Origin: Apium graveolens
Lineage: Eukaryota; Streptophyta; Magnoliopsida; Apiales; Apiaceae
Assembly (NCBI RefSeq): GCF_009905375.1
Contig: NC_133653.1
Location: forward strand, 67,592,329 to 67,656,328
Length of the DNA stretch: 64,000 nt
Direction of reading: 5' to 3'
The translations under genes and the position numbers were made by a program. Of this stretch, positions 12,522-24,124 are shown in pieces. Under the pieces are notes generated by a model. That model saw nothing but the letters and a program-made list of their open reading frames with translations, was not told the origin of the DNA and searched no databases. Numbering within the stretch: position 1 is the first letter of the stretch; each line of letters starts with the position of its first letter.

Positions 12522-12965
12522 TTAGCAGATTGTGTTAAGTCCAGAGACAAGAGCTACTGTTTCAATGATGACATTCCCAAGATTGATATTGCCATATCCC
12601 AGAGTTTTTCCCATGTTGCCATCTCCATAAGATACTCCTGGGCCATCTTTCTCCATAAAGTCTGATAGCAGGGCTTTATTTCCAGTCATATGTCCTAAAC
12701 ATCCACTGTCCAGAACTAGGATGTTCTTCCTGTTGCCCTGCAATCACAAAGACCACTAATGGTTAGTTTTAAGGACCCAGACTTGCTTGGATCCTTTGGC
12801 CTTATTAATTTTGTTAGCATTTGCTTCGGATTTAACATCAGAGTTTATGCTAACATTTTTCTTATCATATTTTATAGTATCAGACTTTGCATCATACTTT
12901 ATACTAGAAGGAATTAAAGTGACTTTCTTCAAAGAAGGTTTTATCTGATAATAATCATAGTACAA
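12522..12965 (-). pseudogene. SIRE-type aspartic protease region
   Basis: VLDSGCLGHMTG near 12690-12720 is the copia retropepsin active site (Asp-Ser-Gly), followed by a Gly-rich segment ending before 12522. A one-base loss near 12522-12540 shifts the frame relative to integrase. Two in-frame stops around 12745-12757 separate the protease from the upstream Lys-rich linker (12965-12756), which reads in the same frame. Confidence 0.82.
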
Positions 12966-13028
12966 ACTATGATATTCCTTACAAGTATAAATGGAATGCC
13001 ATATACTACCACAATAAAAACAAGGATT

Positions 13029-15056
13029 TTATGGCTTAAACCTAACTGACTGACTCTTAACTCCTGATTTAGGAGGTAAAGAGTTTATATTCTTATTCTT
13101 CCTGAAAAAAGAAGCAAGATGGTTAGAGTTTCCATAGTTATAACATTTCTTTCTAGGAGTATTAGGAACAGGCATATAATTATTACTTTTATTCACACCT
13201 TCCTTTCCATTCCTATTTTTCCTAGCTGCTTTTACCTTGTTCACACTGCTAATCTCTTTCAGCTTATGTTTAACCTGCTTCATTGTCATTAAGCCTATCT
13301 TAACTTCGAGTGGTTTATCCTGTTTTAATTTGTCAGAAGTTGACTCTGTCTCAACTTATGTCTCAATATCTTTCATCTTTTCAGAATCAGACTTTACAGT
13401 TTTAGCTACAAACTTAATAGGATTTACCTTTGGCTTAGTAGTCTGTTTAACAATAATTGGCTCAATTTGTTCAGTTCCTTTTTCACTTTTATCATCTCCA
13501 TAACCACTACTTAGCAAATTCTGAGTTGTTCTTCCAGAGTTAGTCCAAGTCCTGATAATCTCTCTTTCCTTTTCTAACTCAGTTTTTAGAGATTTATTAA
13601 TTTTTAGCACTTCATCTCTAACATAAAAGGCATCATCTCTTTCTTTCTGAGTTTGATGGAACATGACTAACTCTTTTTCTAAATTATTATTCCTCTTTTT
13701 AAAAGCAAGATTTTCAGAAGTTAATCTTTCACCTGTTAAGTTTGATCTCTATAGCTAATAAACATGATTTTAAGATATAATCTCAACTCAGTAATATCAT
13801 CAGTATGAAAAGCATAAGTTGTTTGAGGTACTTTTAATTCAGCAGCTTCAGAACTGCTATCAACATTTGCCATCAAGGCATAGTTCTCCTTATCTTCAGA
13901 ATCTAAAGTGTCTGTCCAGCTTTTCTTCTTTGTGACAAGAGCCTTACCTTTGTCACTCTTTCCTTTCTTGCAGTCAGGAGATATGTAGCATTTGACATTC
14001 GAGTAATCTCCTTTGTCAGACTTTCTTACTTTGCCTTCAGATTTTCTGAATCCCTTCTTATCAGAACTTCCACTTTTCCTGGAAAACTTCTTTCCCCTTC
14101 TAAATTTCCTGTAGGCTATCTTTGTGATACCCTTCACCATAAGAGCACACAATTTTATCATCACTTCATCAGCATCTACTTCAGGTAGACTTTCAGTTTC
14201 TGAATCATCATCATCAGTACTTGATGATTCTGAATCAGACTTTATGATGAGAGCCTTTCCTTTGCCTTTCTTTGAGACATCCACTTTGGGGGATTCCTCC
14301 TCAGCCTTAAGCACAACTGTCCTTGACTTTCTCCCATGTCTCTTGCTTCTTTGATCCATCTCAAGTTCATGAATCTTGAGCACACCATAAATTTCAAGAG
14401 TAGTTTCATCAAGAGCATAGTTGTCTCTTATAGTAGTTGACTTCAAATCCCAACTTTCAGGAAGAGCTAAAAGGAATTTAAGATTTGAATCTTCAAGATC
14501 ATATTCCTTGTCCACCAGTGACAGATCATTCAAGAGTTTGACAAATCTGTCATATAAACCAGTTAATGACTCATCAGGTTTTGAGTAAAAGTGCTCATAC
14601 TCTTGAGTGAGTATAATCCTCTTATTCTTCTTGATTGCATCAGTTCCCTGTCATCTTGTCTCCAAGACATCCCATATCTCTTTTGCAGTCTTGCATTACC
14701 CTGTTTGACATGACATTATCAATGGCACTATGCAGCAAATGCCTTAGCTTTGCATCCTTGGCAATAGATGAGATATCTTCAGCTGTATACTCACTTTTCT
14801 CCTTTGGTACGGTCTTTGCTGGCTGATCTGCAACTATAACAGAGAGCTTGGTTGGCTTATATGGTCCTTCATTAATTCTGTCAAGTTATTCTGGATCTGT
14901 AGCTTCCAGAAACATAGCCATCTTCACTTTCCATATGGAATACTGAGAAGGTCTCAGCATGGGAACCCTAATAGTCTTATATCGACTGCGGGTTTGAGTC
15001 TTTGGAGGTTCTTCAGTTTTGGCGGGCTTGGTTGGATTTTCTGCTTCTTCAGACAT
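13029..15056 (-). pseudogene. SIRE-type gag, broken, both zinc knuckles damaged
   Basis: Gag is read from an ATG at 15056-15054 (MSEEAENPTKPAK), 53 bases after the LTR on the minus strand, through copia gag sequence (MLRPSQYSIWKVKMAMFLEA) with a stop near 14890 and a frameshift near 14695. It continues as 14533-13736 (265 codons), 13664-13356 (coiled coil, EKEREIIRTW) and 13289-13029. The first zinc-knuckle site reads KCYISPDCKK, lacking the middle of a CX2CX4HX4C motif. The second reads KCYNYGNSNHLASFFRK with two cysteines replaced by Tyr and Phe. The length and two-knuckle, coiled-coil plan fit SIRE-type gag. Confidence 0.82.
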
Positions 15057-15095
15057 GATTATTTTGGATCTTTACTGTATGTGTGTTAACAGATA

Positions 15096-15108
15096 GGCTC
15101 TGATACCA
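15096..15108 (-). other. Primer-binding site (tRNA-iMet) of the SIRE-type element
   Basis: On the minus strand the bases read TGGTATCAGAGCC, complementary to the 3' end of initiator tRNA-Met, two bases inside the LTR end. Confidence 0.9.
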
Positions 15109-15330
15109 CTTGTTAGGTCACACAACACTGTAGAAGGGGGTTGAATACAGTGTTTTATACAATCAAATCGATTTAGAACACAAGTAACAGAAAACAGATG
15201 TATTCGATATAATAAACTCTGTTATAATGGAACTGTTCTCTCTCAGTGATGAACAAATATCACGAGAGCTGCTAGGTTACAATGTATGATCTTCTCGATA
15301 ATGATAACACATATAGTGTAAACCTATGTT

Positions 15331-15342
15331 TGTGTTTATATA
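15331..15342 (-). promoter_or_regulatory. Putative TATA box of the SIRE-type LTR
   Basis: The minus strand reads TATATAAACACA, about 340 bp into the LTR, with an enhancer-like repeat cluster (15525-15610) roughly 190-270 bp upstream. Confidence 0.5.
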
Positions 15343-15524
15343 ATACACAGTTTCAAGATAACTTCTAATTGATATGGAATATAATTCTGTCTCCTAAAAC
15401 ATATCAATCATATATCTTATATAATTCTTCTAGTCCTCTAACTCTTTCCATGCATATCTTCTTCTGTATTATTCTCGATCTTCTACTGTTAATCAGCTTC
15501 CTTCCTTAACTGTAAGTCCTCTAG

Positions 15525-15610
15525 TACTTAAGTTCTGATATGACCTTAAGTCCTGATATGACATTAAGTCCTGACTTTCAGTAAGTACTGATTCCAGTAA
15601 GAACTGATAT
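15525..15610 (-). repeat. Degenerate short tandem repeats in the SIRE-type LTR
   Basis: On the + strand: AAGTTCTGATATGACCTT, AAGTCCTGATATGACATT, AAGTCCTGACTTTCAG, TAAGTACTGATTCCAG, TAAGAACTGATATTTC. This is a run of five units of about 16-18 bp upstream of the TATA box in the element's orientation. Confidence 0.7.
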
Positions 15611-15680
15611 TTCCTATTTATTAAGATCTAAAAACTAAACATGAAACATATTAGACATGACATCTCAAATATATCCTACA

Positions 15681-17190
15681 GTTAGCTTGGATTTCTGTAC
15701 TGTTTGATACTCTGTAGGAGTAAAGCACAAATTCACTTTTAAAAATTTAGAATGGAAATCAACGAGTATTCAAGGAAAGTCCCAGTGTAAGTCAGATTAG
15801 CCAAATTGCCAACTTGTAGCCCAAAGAAAATTCACAAGAAGTTGCAGAAATAAGATTTCAGGTAAAAAGCTATGCAATTAAATTTTTTTTCTCTCCTTCC
15901 TTCCAAACCAACCCAAGGTATTTGGCTCTGCTAAGGTAAAACAGGTATAATTTCCTAACTTTGTGTAATTAGTTGCATGTACTAGGCTGATTAGAGGTTT
16001 GTATGATTTAGTTAGGTCTCTTTGCTATTTAGACATTTTCAAATAGATTTTATTAACATGTCTAATCTGTAAAAGGTATGTTATGAAGACTGATAGTTTG
16101 TATACTAAAAGTATAAAAATATGTACACTGAATCAACTAGAATATATTAGCAATTGCTCTTGTAATTGGTTGGCTGTTAAGATTAATATGTCAAAATAGA
16201 TGATGGTATGAATTGTTAGACTGCGCTACACTAGAATGTATCAGGTATTCTTGAATGTAAAGTTATGTAGCTTGTAGTCTGGCAACTCTCTGTAACTTAA
16301 AAAAAGATTACAATACACTAATTTTCAGTCAGCTGAGTGACATGCATACGAAACTAGTCTATAAAAGGTGATATATATAACTTCGAATCGGAGTTAATTT
16401 ATATATTTCTGGACTTTCTGTAAATCACCGAAATTGATCCCAAACAAGTGTTTTAAAATTAATTAAATTTATGATATCACAATAATAGCGTCTGTTATGA
16501 CAAGTCTGGTTCAAAGCAGTTAATCACTTATCTTGCATAACAATCTGGTTTCTAGTACATCAAGTAACTTAAAAATTTTCTCAAAATCTTAACTTGTCCT
16601 TATAGACATTTGCTTGATCACAAAATGAACCATATCATTCGATAAAATGCATGTTATTATTCAGCTAACCTTATCTGATTAAATCATTTAAACACACAAG
16701 TATGGTTTCTAAAAACTCTTGTATGTCTTCTTCCCTTGAGTATTGATTACATAAAAGGTTATATGAAAAATGGATACAAGTATGGTATGATCGCACTCTA
16801 AATTAAACATAACTCAATTTCTTACAGTCACTTTACAATCAAAGTGTATACTTTTGATCACAAAATATTCTCTTACCATGCATGCATACTATAATACTTT
16901 GTACTTACTATATTTATCCTATGCATTATGCTTAAACAAAAGGGGAAGATAATTTAGATTCCCTAAATTTTCAAAAACTTTACATCTATTAAGATAAAAC
17001 ATTATGCTTCTATATTTTTGATGTATCTAACAAAGTTTTTGCAGGAATGATCCTAAGAGAGGAATAAATCAGTAACCCCAAATGTATGTACAAAAATAAT
17101 TTTCTAAATTCATGCATACACCAAGGAGAAGCACACACTTGAAAAATTTAAATTTTATGTTTGTTTAGCAAATACCAAAAAGGGGAAGAT
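15681..17190 (+). mobile_element. Noncoding 3' internal remnant of another, probably copia-type, element
   Basis: No ORF of 60 codons or more and no recognisable domain. The segment ends in a polypurine tract (AAAAAGGGGAAGAT, 17177-17190) and contains a second, very similar tract at 16938-16950 (AAAAGGGGAAGAT). Repeated polypurine tracts in a long 3' noncoding region are seen in SIRE-type copia elements. The 5' side was cut by the minus-strand copia insertion. The family is inferred only from these tracts. Confidence 0.4.
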
Positions 17191-18979
17191 TGAAAGGATA
17201 TCTTCGATATAATATTTATTTTGGTATTTGTACGATTAAACATAAAATCTAATTACACATAGATCCTCTCCATTATGACATGATTTTAATTGATCCAAAT
17301 CAAAGTCAAATGGTCAAACTAGAAAAATTATTTTCAAGACTATTCATATAAAAGAGATATCCCATTATTATAAAACATCAAAATTATATCGTTATGGAAT
17401 ATATCTCCAAGGAAATATGATCAAAGAAGAAATATAAAGACATGATATTTCTTAGATCTCAGTTGCAACATCAATAAGGCAACAAACTCGAAAAAGGGAT
17501 ATATCAAAATCATTCCTTAGAAGACTCGTGCTATATCAAAAATATTTTACTCTTCGCTCCAAAATATTTTTTTACATCCATAAAAAGAGTTTTTATTCAA
17601 AGTTTATTAATATTCATGATTGAAATATTAATATCCATATTTATAACCCATTCCATGTATACTTGAAGTAATTTTCTCTCATTTCGTAAAATCAACATTT
17701 CTCGGAGAAAATTATTCAAATATACTCTAATATATTTCCTACAATCCAAATATATTTTATATATTAGGAAATATAATTTAAGTATTTATTCAAGTCAAAT
17801 TTTTGGTCAAAAGATCCATATATTTAATTTTAAGACCAATGGTATTTTTACTTAGAAGAAAAGGCTGACAGAACAGTCTATATTTTAAATAAAATACTTT
17901 CACTCACTAGAATGACTTGAAATTTGGTATGAATCATTTAAATGGTATTTTCTATTCATGGTAAAAATTTCTTAACAAATCGATAATTTTTATCTCGGCA
18001 CAAATTTTGAGGCAATTGGTCCCACAGTTGACCACGTTTGACCTAGTTACCATTGACCAAAGTTGACCAAAGCTTTCAGGACATCATTTTATAATGTTTA
18101 AGTAATTATCATATTTTTTATGATATTTATTTAACATTTTTTAGGGTGGTCATATTTAATTGTGCTTAATGCTTAATTAAAATGATTAAACAATGATTAA
18201 AAGAAAAGGAATATATATATTTATATAAAGAATTCAGCTGAGTTTTGAGTCCCATAAACTTGTTTGTCTTATATGGCTAGTAGCAAAGAAATACAACCTA
18301 CTTGCCATGTCATCAATCCATGTGACATACAACATTCATTTTCCTCAAATCTTCACCATTAAATCCACCTAACTTTTCCTATAAATAAACCCCCACCCTA
18401 ACCCATTTCAACTAAGCTAAAGAGCCACAAAGTTTCTGGGATTTTTTTAAGAAGTATCATCTCTTCATCTCTTTCAAATCTAAACACATACTTCTTCTCA
18501 AAAACCTTCTCTCTCTTCTATATACTTACATATATACAAGATTTTTGTTATACAAGCTTAGCTTCCCCAACCAAGCTTCATCCCACTAAGTGAGCTCATC
18601 CACTACCACTCTCCGGCCTCCCAAAGGGCTGATTAAGTTCGACCATAGTGCCAAAATCCGGCCGAACCTCCGGTGAATTTTTTCGGTGAACTTTTCCGAC
18701 CATTTTCAAAAGTGGTAATTTTTAGCTTCTTCTTTGAGTTTCTTTTATTTGAGCTTTGTACTTAATTTTTCTACTTCATCTCAAGCTCTAATACTAGATC
18801 TCCTATAAAGAAGGTTCTCAAAGAAGGGATAACAAGGATTCAAACTCAGAATTCGAATAAGTACTTGATCTTCAAAAAGAAACAAATAAAGAAGAAGATT
18901 TATATATTACAAGTACTTAAATCTCTATAACTCCTCACGAGTGAGATTTCATAAATCTCTATAAATCCTCACGAGTGAG
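17191..18979 (+). repeat. Probable LTR (partial) following the 17177 polypurine tract
   Basis: It begins TGAAAGGATA right after the tract. It holds five TTGACC/TTGACY words in 18026-18080, a TATA box (TATAAATA, 18380-18387), and a CT-rich leader downstream. A 30 bp direct repeat (CTCACGAGTGAG-type, 18921-18979) lies next to element A. Since element A begins at 18980, the LTR end and its primer site may be beyond A or lost. It could instead be a host promoter, but the tract plus TG start favours an LTR. Confidence 0.4.
18380..18387 (+). promoter_or_regulatory. TATA box of the 17191 LTR-like segment
   Basis: CCTATAAATAAACCCCCACC is a strong plant TATA context. It is followed by a pyrimidine-rich leader (18455-18530) and, near 18715, an AGTGGTAATT donor-like sequence. 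Confidence 0.5.
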
Positions 18980-19222
18980 TGATAAGTGGCATTTTAAACC
19001 ACTTAGAGCGTCTCATAACGGCTTGAATTGGTGTCTTGAACTCGAGTATTTTATGTATTTAACGCGTTTTCGAGTGTTTTTGCATTTCAGGGTATAACTT
19101 GCTGAGATAGGTGGATTTCATCAAAATAAGCTTAAGGAAGTGCTTGGAATCAGTCCCGGGTTGATGTGTGAAGAATTCAGCAAAAACAGATACAAAATAA
19201 TATTTTTTTTCCAGAAATGTTG

Positions 19223-19298
19223 CAGGCGCCCGCCTGATGGGAGCAGGCGACCGCCTGGTAGGAGGCGCCCGCCTGGAAGAAGGAGGCGGCCGTCTGGG
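19223..19298 (+). repeat. GC-rich palindrome array in the element A 5' LTR
   Basis: Four near-palindromes at about 20 bp spacing: CAGGCGCCCGCCTG (19223), CAGGCGACCGCCTG (19244), AGGCGCCCGCCT (19263) and AGGCGGCCGTCT (19284). They stand out in an AT-rich LTR and end about 75 bp before the TATA box. The 3' LTR holds the same array at 63888-63961. Confidence 0.85.
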
Positions 19299-19373
19299 TG
19301 CGGATTTTCAGATGCTGGATTTTATAATTCTATTACAATTGGGCTTCTGTTAGCGCTGGTTCTTTTGGGTTAT

Positions 19374-19381
19374 TATATAAA
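19374..19381 (+). promoter_or_regulatory. Putative TATA box of the element A LTR
   Basis: TATATAAACC context about 395 bp into the LTR, directly downstream of the palindrome array. The related element B LTRs have a TATA box in the same relative position. Confidence 0.55.
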
Positions 19382-20401
19382 CCTTATGGGAAGACGTTTT
19401 TTCATAGAAGATAATCGAGACTAAAGGCAAGAAGATTGAGAAGACCGTTTTAGCACGCACAACGAAGAAGAGGAAGCATACGTTTATCTTGTGATTCTTT
19501 TAATTCGTTGTAACAGTGGATGCTAGTTTTCTTTATGCTTTGAACCTTAATAATCTTATAACGTACTTCATTATTTATTAAGTATTTTTATTACTTTATA
19601 TCATTGTGTTTTTATCATACTTTCATATGAACCCATGGTGACGATGAGTTCTAATATGGGCTAATCGTGATCATGGGATCATAGCGGATTTACTATGGAT
19701 TTCTTTAGTTAATTGTTTAATACATTGGTATATGGTGATTGTATGATATCTAGCATAGGTTGTGCTTATTCATCTTATGTGCGTCGCGAACATGTAAGAT
19801 AGCCTGTTAATCTCTTGTGAAGCGACAGTGAATCTTGAGATTTAAAACTTGCCATGCTAGCATAGGTTCGTGTATTGTATGCATGGTTAGTGGGTAACTC
19901 TAACCGTTTTACTTCACCTGTGTAATCATAATGAATAACTTGCGCTTAAATCGTTATTTTGTCAAATTCTGTAGACATATAGGGTCTCAACATAATTGAT
20001 GCCTATTCAACTTCTATCTTAATTGTTGATGCTTGGTAGAATGGTATTCGTACAACGAAAGTTGGCGTTTATCAGTTTCGTGTTGTTTGATTAATATCAT
20101 CATCATTACATGCTAAGGGTAATAACAACAACTATTGAATGAAGTAGTAATGAAGTTATGATCTCATGTGTGTTTAATATTGTTAATTTAAGTGTTTAAT
20201 TCTCATAGTTATTATTAGTTAATCAACCTTAATTGTTATTGTCTTGACATTGAAGAATAATCATACACTGGTGAGTAAGTGTTAATTAAATATAATTAAT
20301 CAGAGTCTCTGTGGGAACGAACTAGGAATCATTCTATATTACTTGCGAATGCGTATACTTGCGTGAATTAATTAGCGCATGCTTTGTGCCTAACAAGTTT
20401 T

Positions 20402-20419
20402 TGGCGCCGCTGCCGGGGA
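20402..20419 (+). other. Primer-binding site (tRNA-Asp) of element A
   Basis: TGGCGCCGCTGCCGGGGA lies six bases after the LTR end. It matches the tRNA-Asp type primer site known for Athila/Tat lineages, and element B has the same 18 bases on the other strand. Confidence 0.9.
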
Positions 20420-20534
20420 CTCGGTGTTAATTTGTTTAGTTTATGTACTTGCCATCAGTGGTCATTAGGATTTATTGTTTAAGACTTGTTACTTACTGCT
20501 TTCGGTTGTGTTTCAGGTACTCTAGCGAGTATTT

Positions 20535-23089
20535 ATGTAAACACGTTCTCGCACTCGCAAGAGGAATCTGGATAAAGCTGAGGAGACAGATGCAGCTTTT
20601 GACTTTCCGGAGAAGATAGTTTTTGAAGATTCGGATAAAGAGAGTGAAAAGAAAGAACCTGAAACAATGGGTGATCGTATAGTTCAAGATGATATAGCTC
20701 TTATGGACTTTTCTCGGCAGTCAAGCATCATTCATCCGGCTATTCTGGCCAATACTTTTGAAATCAAGTCGGGCACTATTCAGATGGTGCCGAATTCTGT
20801 TTCTTTCGGAGGTGCTGCGACTGAAGATCCCAACATGCATATCAGGAATTTTGTTGAGAACTGTAGTACTTTCAAATATAATGGTGTTACTGATGAGGCT
20901 ATCAAGCCGAGGCTTTTCCCATTCTCTCTGAGGGATAAATTTAAGGACTGGTTACATTCCTTACCAGCTAGGTCCATCACTACTTGGGAAGATCTTGTGC
21001 AAAAGTTTCTGGTAAAGTTCTATCCAATGGACAAGACTGCAGCTATGAGGAGTGCTCTTACTCAGTTTGCGCAGTAACAAGGAGAATCCATGTGCGAGGC
21101 TTGGGAGTGCTATAAGGAGATGTTGAGAAAGTGTCCACATCATGGTATGCCTGACTGGATGGTGATCACTGGTTTCTACAATGGTTTGGAGGCCCAATCT
21201 CGGCCCATACTCGATGCAGCTTCTGGAGGCGCCTTGTGGGCCAAAAGCTATACTGAGGCCTATAATCTCATTGAAACTATGGCTGCAAATGAGTATCAAA
21301 ACCTAACTCAAAGGACGATTCCTGGGAAGGTAGCAGGTATTCTGGAAGTTGATGCAGCTACAACTATTGCAGCGCAGCTACAAGCACTGTCTATGAAGGT
21401 CGATTCTTTGGCCAACTATGGAGTAAATCAAATAGCTTGTGTCTGTGAGCTTTGTGCAGGCTCTCATGCTACGGATCAGTGTTCTCTTGTTAATGAATCT
21501 GTTTAGTATGTAAACAATTATCAGCGACCGCAGCAGCCTGCGCCAGCCACTTATCATCCTAATAACAAAAATCATCCCAATTTCAGCTGAAGCAATAATC
21601 AGAATGCTGATTAGCAACCATATCAGCAAGCTTCCAGTGAATAGTTTAATCCACATGGATTCCAGCAACCTCAACAATTTGCTCAAAGGCAATCATATCC
21701 TCAACAAGGAGGTGCTGCTCTACCTTCTAGTGCTGATTTTGAGGAGTTAAAGCTGTTATGCAAAAGTCAGTCTGTTTCTATCAAGACCTTGGAAAATCAA
21801 ATCGAACAAATAGCCAATGCCTTGCTCAATCGTCAACCTGGCATACTTTCCAGTGATACTGAAGTGCCAGGCAGGAAAGAAGCTAAAGAGCAAGTCAAAG
21901 TTGTCACCTTAAGGTTTGGAAAAGTTGCTGATGCTGAAAAAGCAAAAGATGGAGAAGTTGAAGTTGTAGATGAAGAAGGAATGCAAAAGGAGAAAGAAGG
22001 GGAACCAAGGAAGACTACTGTTGAACACACTCTGCCTGAGGGTAATACAGGGGAGAAACAGCTCTATCCTCCACCACCTTTTCCTAAGAGATTGCAAAAA
22101 CAAAGGCTGGACAAGCAATTTGGTATATTTCTGGAGGTGTTCAAGAAACTTCACATCGACATACCTTTTGCTGAGGGTCTGGAGCAAATGCCTAGTTATG
22201 CGAAATTCATGAAAGGTATTCTTTCCAGGAAGGTGAAACTGGATGATCTTGATACCGTTGTTCTGACGGAAGAGTGCAGTGCCGTGCTGCAGAAAAAGTT
22301 ACCTCCAAAGCTCAAGGATCCAGGTAGCTTCACCATTCCTTGCACCATTGGCAAGTTGTCATTTGACAAGTGCCTTTGCGATTTGGGATCAAGCATCAAT
22401 CTGATGCCGTTGTCTATCTTCAAAAAGCTGAATTTTCCTAATATGAAGCCCACCTACATATCTCTATAATTGGCTGATCGTTCGATTACATACCCACGAG
22501 GCATCGTGGAGGACGTGCTAGTAAAGGTGGAAAAGCTCATCTTTCCTACAGATTTTGTCATTCTGGATTTCGAGGAATATAAGAAGATCCCCATAATCTT
22601 GGGAAGACCTTCTTGGCTACAGGCCGTATCTTGATAGATGTGCAAAAAGGTAAACTCACTATGAGGGTGCAAGATCAAGATATGACATTCAATGTGTTCA
22701 ATGCGATGAAATTCCCTACGGAAGATGAGGAGTGCTTCAAGGTGGATTTGGTCGATTCTGCAGTTATTTCAAAACTTGATCATGTGATAAGGTCTGATGC
22801 CTTAGAAAAATCCTTATTGGGGGATGTTGACAGTAAAGATGATGAAGGCAATACGCAGTTACAATATCTGAATGCTTCTCCTTGGAAACGAAAACTAGAC
22901 ATGCCATTTGAATCTCTGGGAAATACTGATCTCAAGAATGCTGAGGGAAAGCTCAGACCATCTATTGAGGAAGCACCTACCTTGGAGCTTAAACCATTGC
23001 CTGAACACTTGAGGTATGCTTTTTTAGGTGATGCATCTACTTTGCCTGTTATTATTGCATCTGACCTTTCAGGAAGTGATGAGGACAAG
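20535..23089 (+). pseudogene. Element A gag and protease, many stops, cut by element B
   Basis: An ATG at 20535 is followed at once by a stop (20538), then TRSRTRKR and Athila-type gag (DPNMHIRNFVE, WEAW-like region near 21095, GSHATDQCSL near 21465). A linker leads to the protease, whose CDLGSSINLMP at about 22371-22405 is an Asp-Leu-Gly active-site variant usual in this lineage. Stops fall at 20538, 21075, 21504, four places between 21585 and 21650, and 22467; one base is missing near 22609. The frame is otherwise continuous to 23089, where element B begins. The region DASTLPVIIASDLSGSDEDK ends at the insertion point. Confidence 0.88.
23085..23089 (+). repeat. Target site duplication of element B, left copy (ACAAG)
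   Basis: The same five bases occur at 34199-34203. Removing B and one copy gives uninterrupted element A coding frame across the site. Confidence 0.92.
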
Positions 23090-24124
23090 TGTTAGGGCGG
23101 AAAACACGCGCTAATAATACACGCAAGTATACGCGTTCGCAAGTAATATAAAATACTTTCTAGTTCGTTCCCACAGAGACTCAGAATAATTATGTTCAAT
23201 TAACACTTACTCATCAATGTATAATTACTTCTCAATGTCAAGACAATAACAAGCAGATTTTGATTAACTAATTATTAATAGAATTAACTACGCGAATTAA
23301 ACACTTAATTGACACTTGAATTAACAATATTAAATACACATGAGATCATAACTTCATTACTACTTCCTTCAACAGTTATTGTTATTACCCTTAGCATGTA
23401 ACAATGACGAAATTAATCGAACAACATGAAACTGATAAAAGCCAACTTTCATTGTACTAATACCAATCTACCAAACATCCACAATTAAGATAGATTTGAA
23501 TACTCATCAATTATGTTGAGACCCTATATATCTACAAAATTTGACAACATAACGATATAAACATAAGTTATTCCTTATGATTACACAGGGCAAGTAAAAC
23601 GGTTAGAGTTACCCACTAATCATGCATACACATACATGAACCTATGCTAGCATGACAAGTTCTAAATCTCAAGATCCACCATCGCTTCACAAGAGATTAA
23701 CACCCTATCTTATATGATCGCGACGCACATAAGAAGAATAAGCACAACTAATACTAGATATCATACAATCATCACACACTAATGTATTAAACAACTAACT
23801 AAAGAATTCCATAGTAAATCTGTTACGACCCCATGATCACGATTAGCCCATGATTGAACTCATCGTGACCATGGGTTCATATGAAAACATGATAATAACA
23901 CACAAGAATAATTAATAAAACCACTTATATTAAACCAGAGTACGTCACAAGAGTAAATAGGTTCAAAGCAAAGAAAACTAGCATCCACTGTTACAACGAA
24001 TAAAAGAATCACAAGAAAATATGCTTCCTCTTCGTTGCGATGTGCTAAAATGGTCTTCTTCCTTATCTCCTTGCTCCTCGATTAATACCACGATTCAAGA
24101 CACGTGAAACGTCTCTGAAAACTA

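Larger units (their letters stand above)
6828..15680 (-). mobile_element. SIRE-type Ty1/copia retrotransposon, 3' end outside the window
   Basis: On the minus strand, reading from 15680 leftward, come a 570 bp 5' LTR, a tRNA-iMet primer site, a long gag, protease, integrase, RT, RNase H and extra ORF remnants after RNase H. That order (INT before RT) defines copia, and the long zinc-knuckle/coiled-coil gag plus downstream ORF fits the SIRE/Maximus lineage. No copy of the LTR is present on the left side. The element is cut at 6828 by element 0, and its remaining 3' part is expected left of the window. Confidence 0.85.
15111..15680 (-). repeat. 5' LTR of the SIRE-type element (570 bp)
   Basis: In minus orientation it starts TGTAGGATAT at 15680 and ends GACCTAACA at 15111, next to the primer site. 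A TATA box on the minus strand covers 15342-15331. Upstream of it, 15525-15610 holds degenerate copies of a TAAGTCCTGATATGAC-like unit. The 5 bp beyond (GTTAG, 15681-15685) should be one copy of the target duplication; the partner is outside the window. Confidence 0.82.
18980..20395 (+). repeat. 5' LTR of element A (1416 bp)
   Basis: Begins TGATAAGTGG and ends GCCTAACA, six bases before the primer site. The first 356 bp align with the 3' LTR at 63645-64000 with about 24 differences by hand count, mostly transitions. A GC-rich palindrome array (19223-19298) precedes a TATA box at 19374. The base order after the TATA box resembles the reverse complement of the element B LTRs (for example around GTGGGAACGAACTAG at 20310), so A and B are related families. 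Confidence 0.9.

Noticed and set aside
17191..18979. Host gene promoter and 5' leader
   Set aside because: TATA box and CT-rich leader look gene-like, but the segment starts TG right after a polypurine tract, no coding exon follows, and it is bounded by retrotransposons. It was kept as an LTR candidate with low confidence.
19223..19298. CRISPR-like array
   Set aside because: The regular GC-rich repeats are palindromic units of 12-16 bp without unique spacers of CRISPR size, sit in an LTR of a plant element and recur in the other LTR.
20402..20419. tRNA gene near the LTR ends
   Set aside because: The matches to tRNA-Asp and tRNA-iMet cover only the 12-18 bases of the primer sites; no cloverleaf surrounds them.
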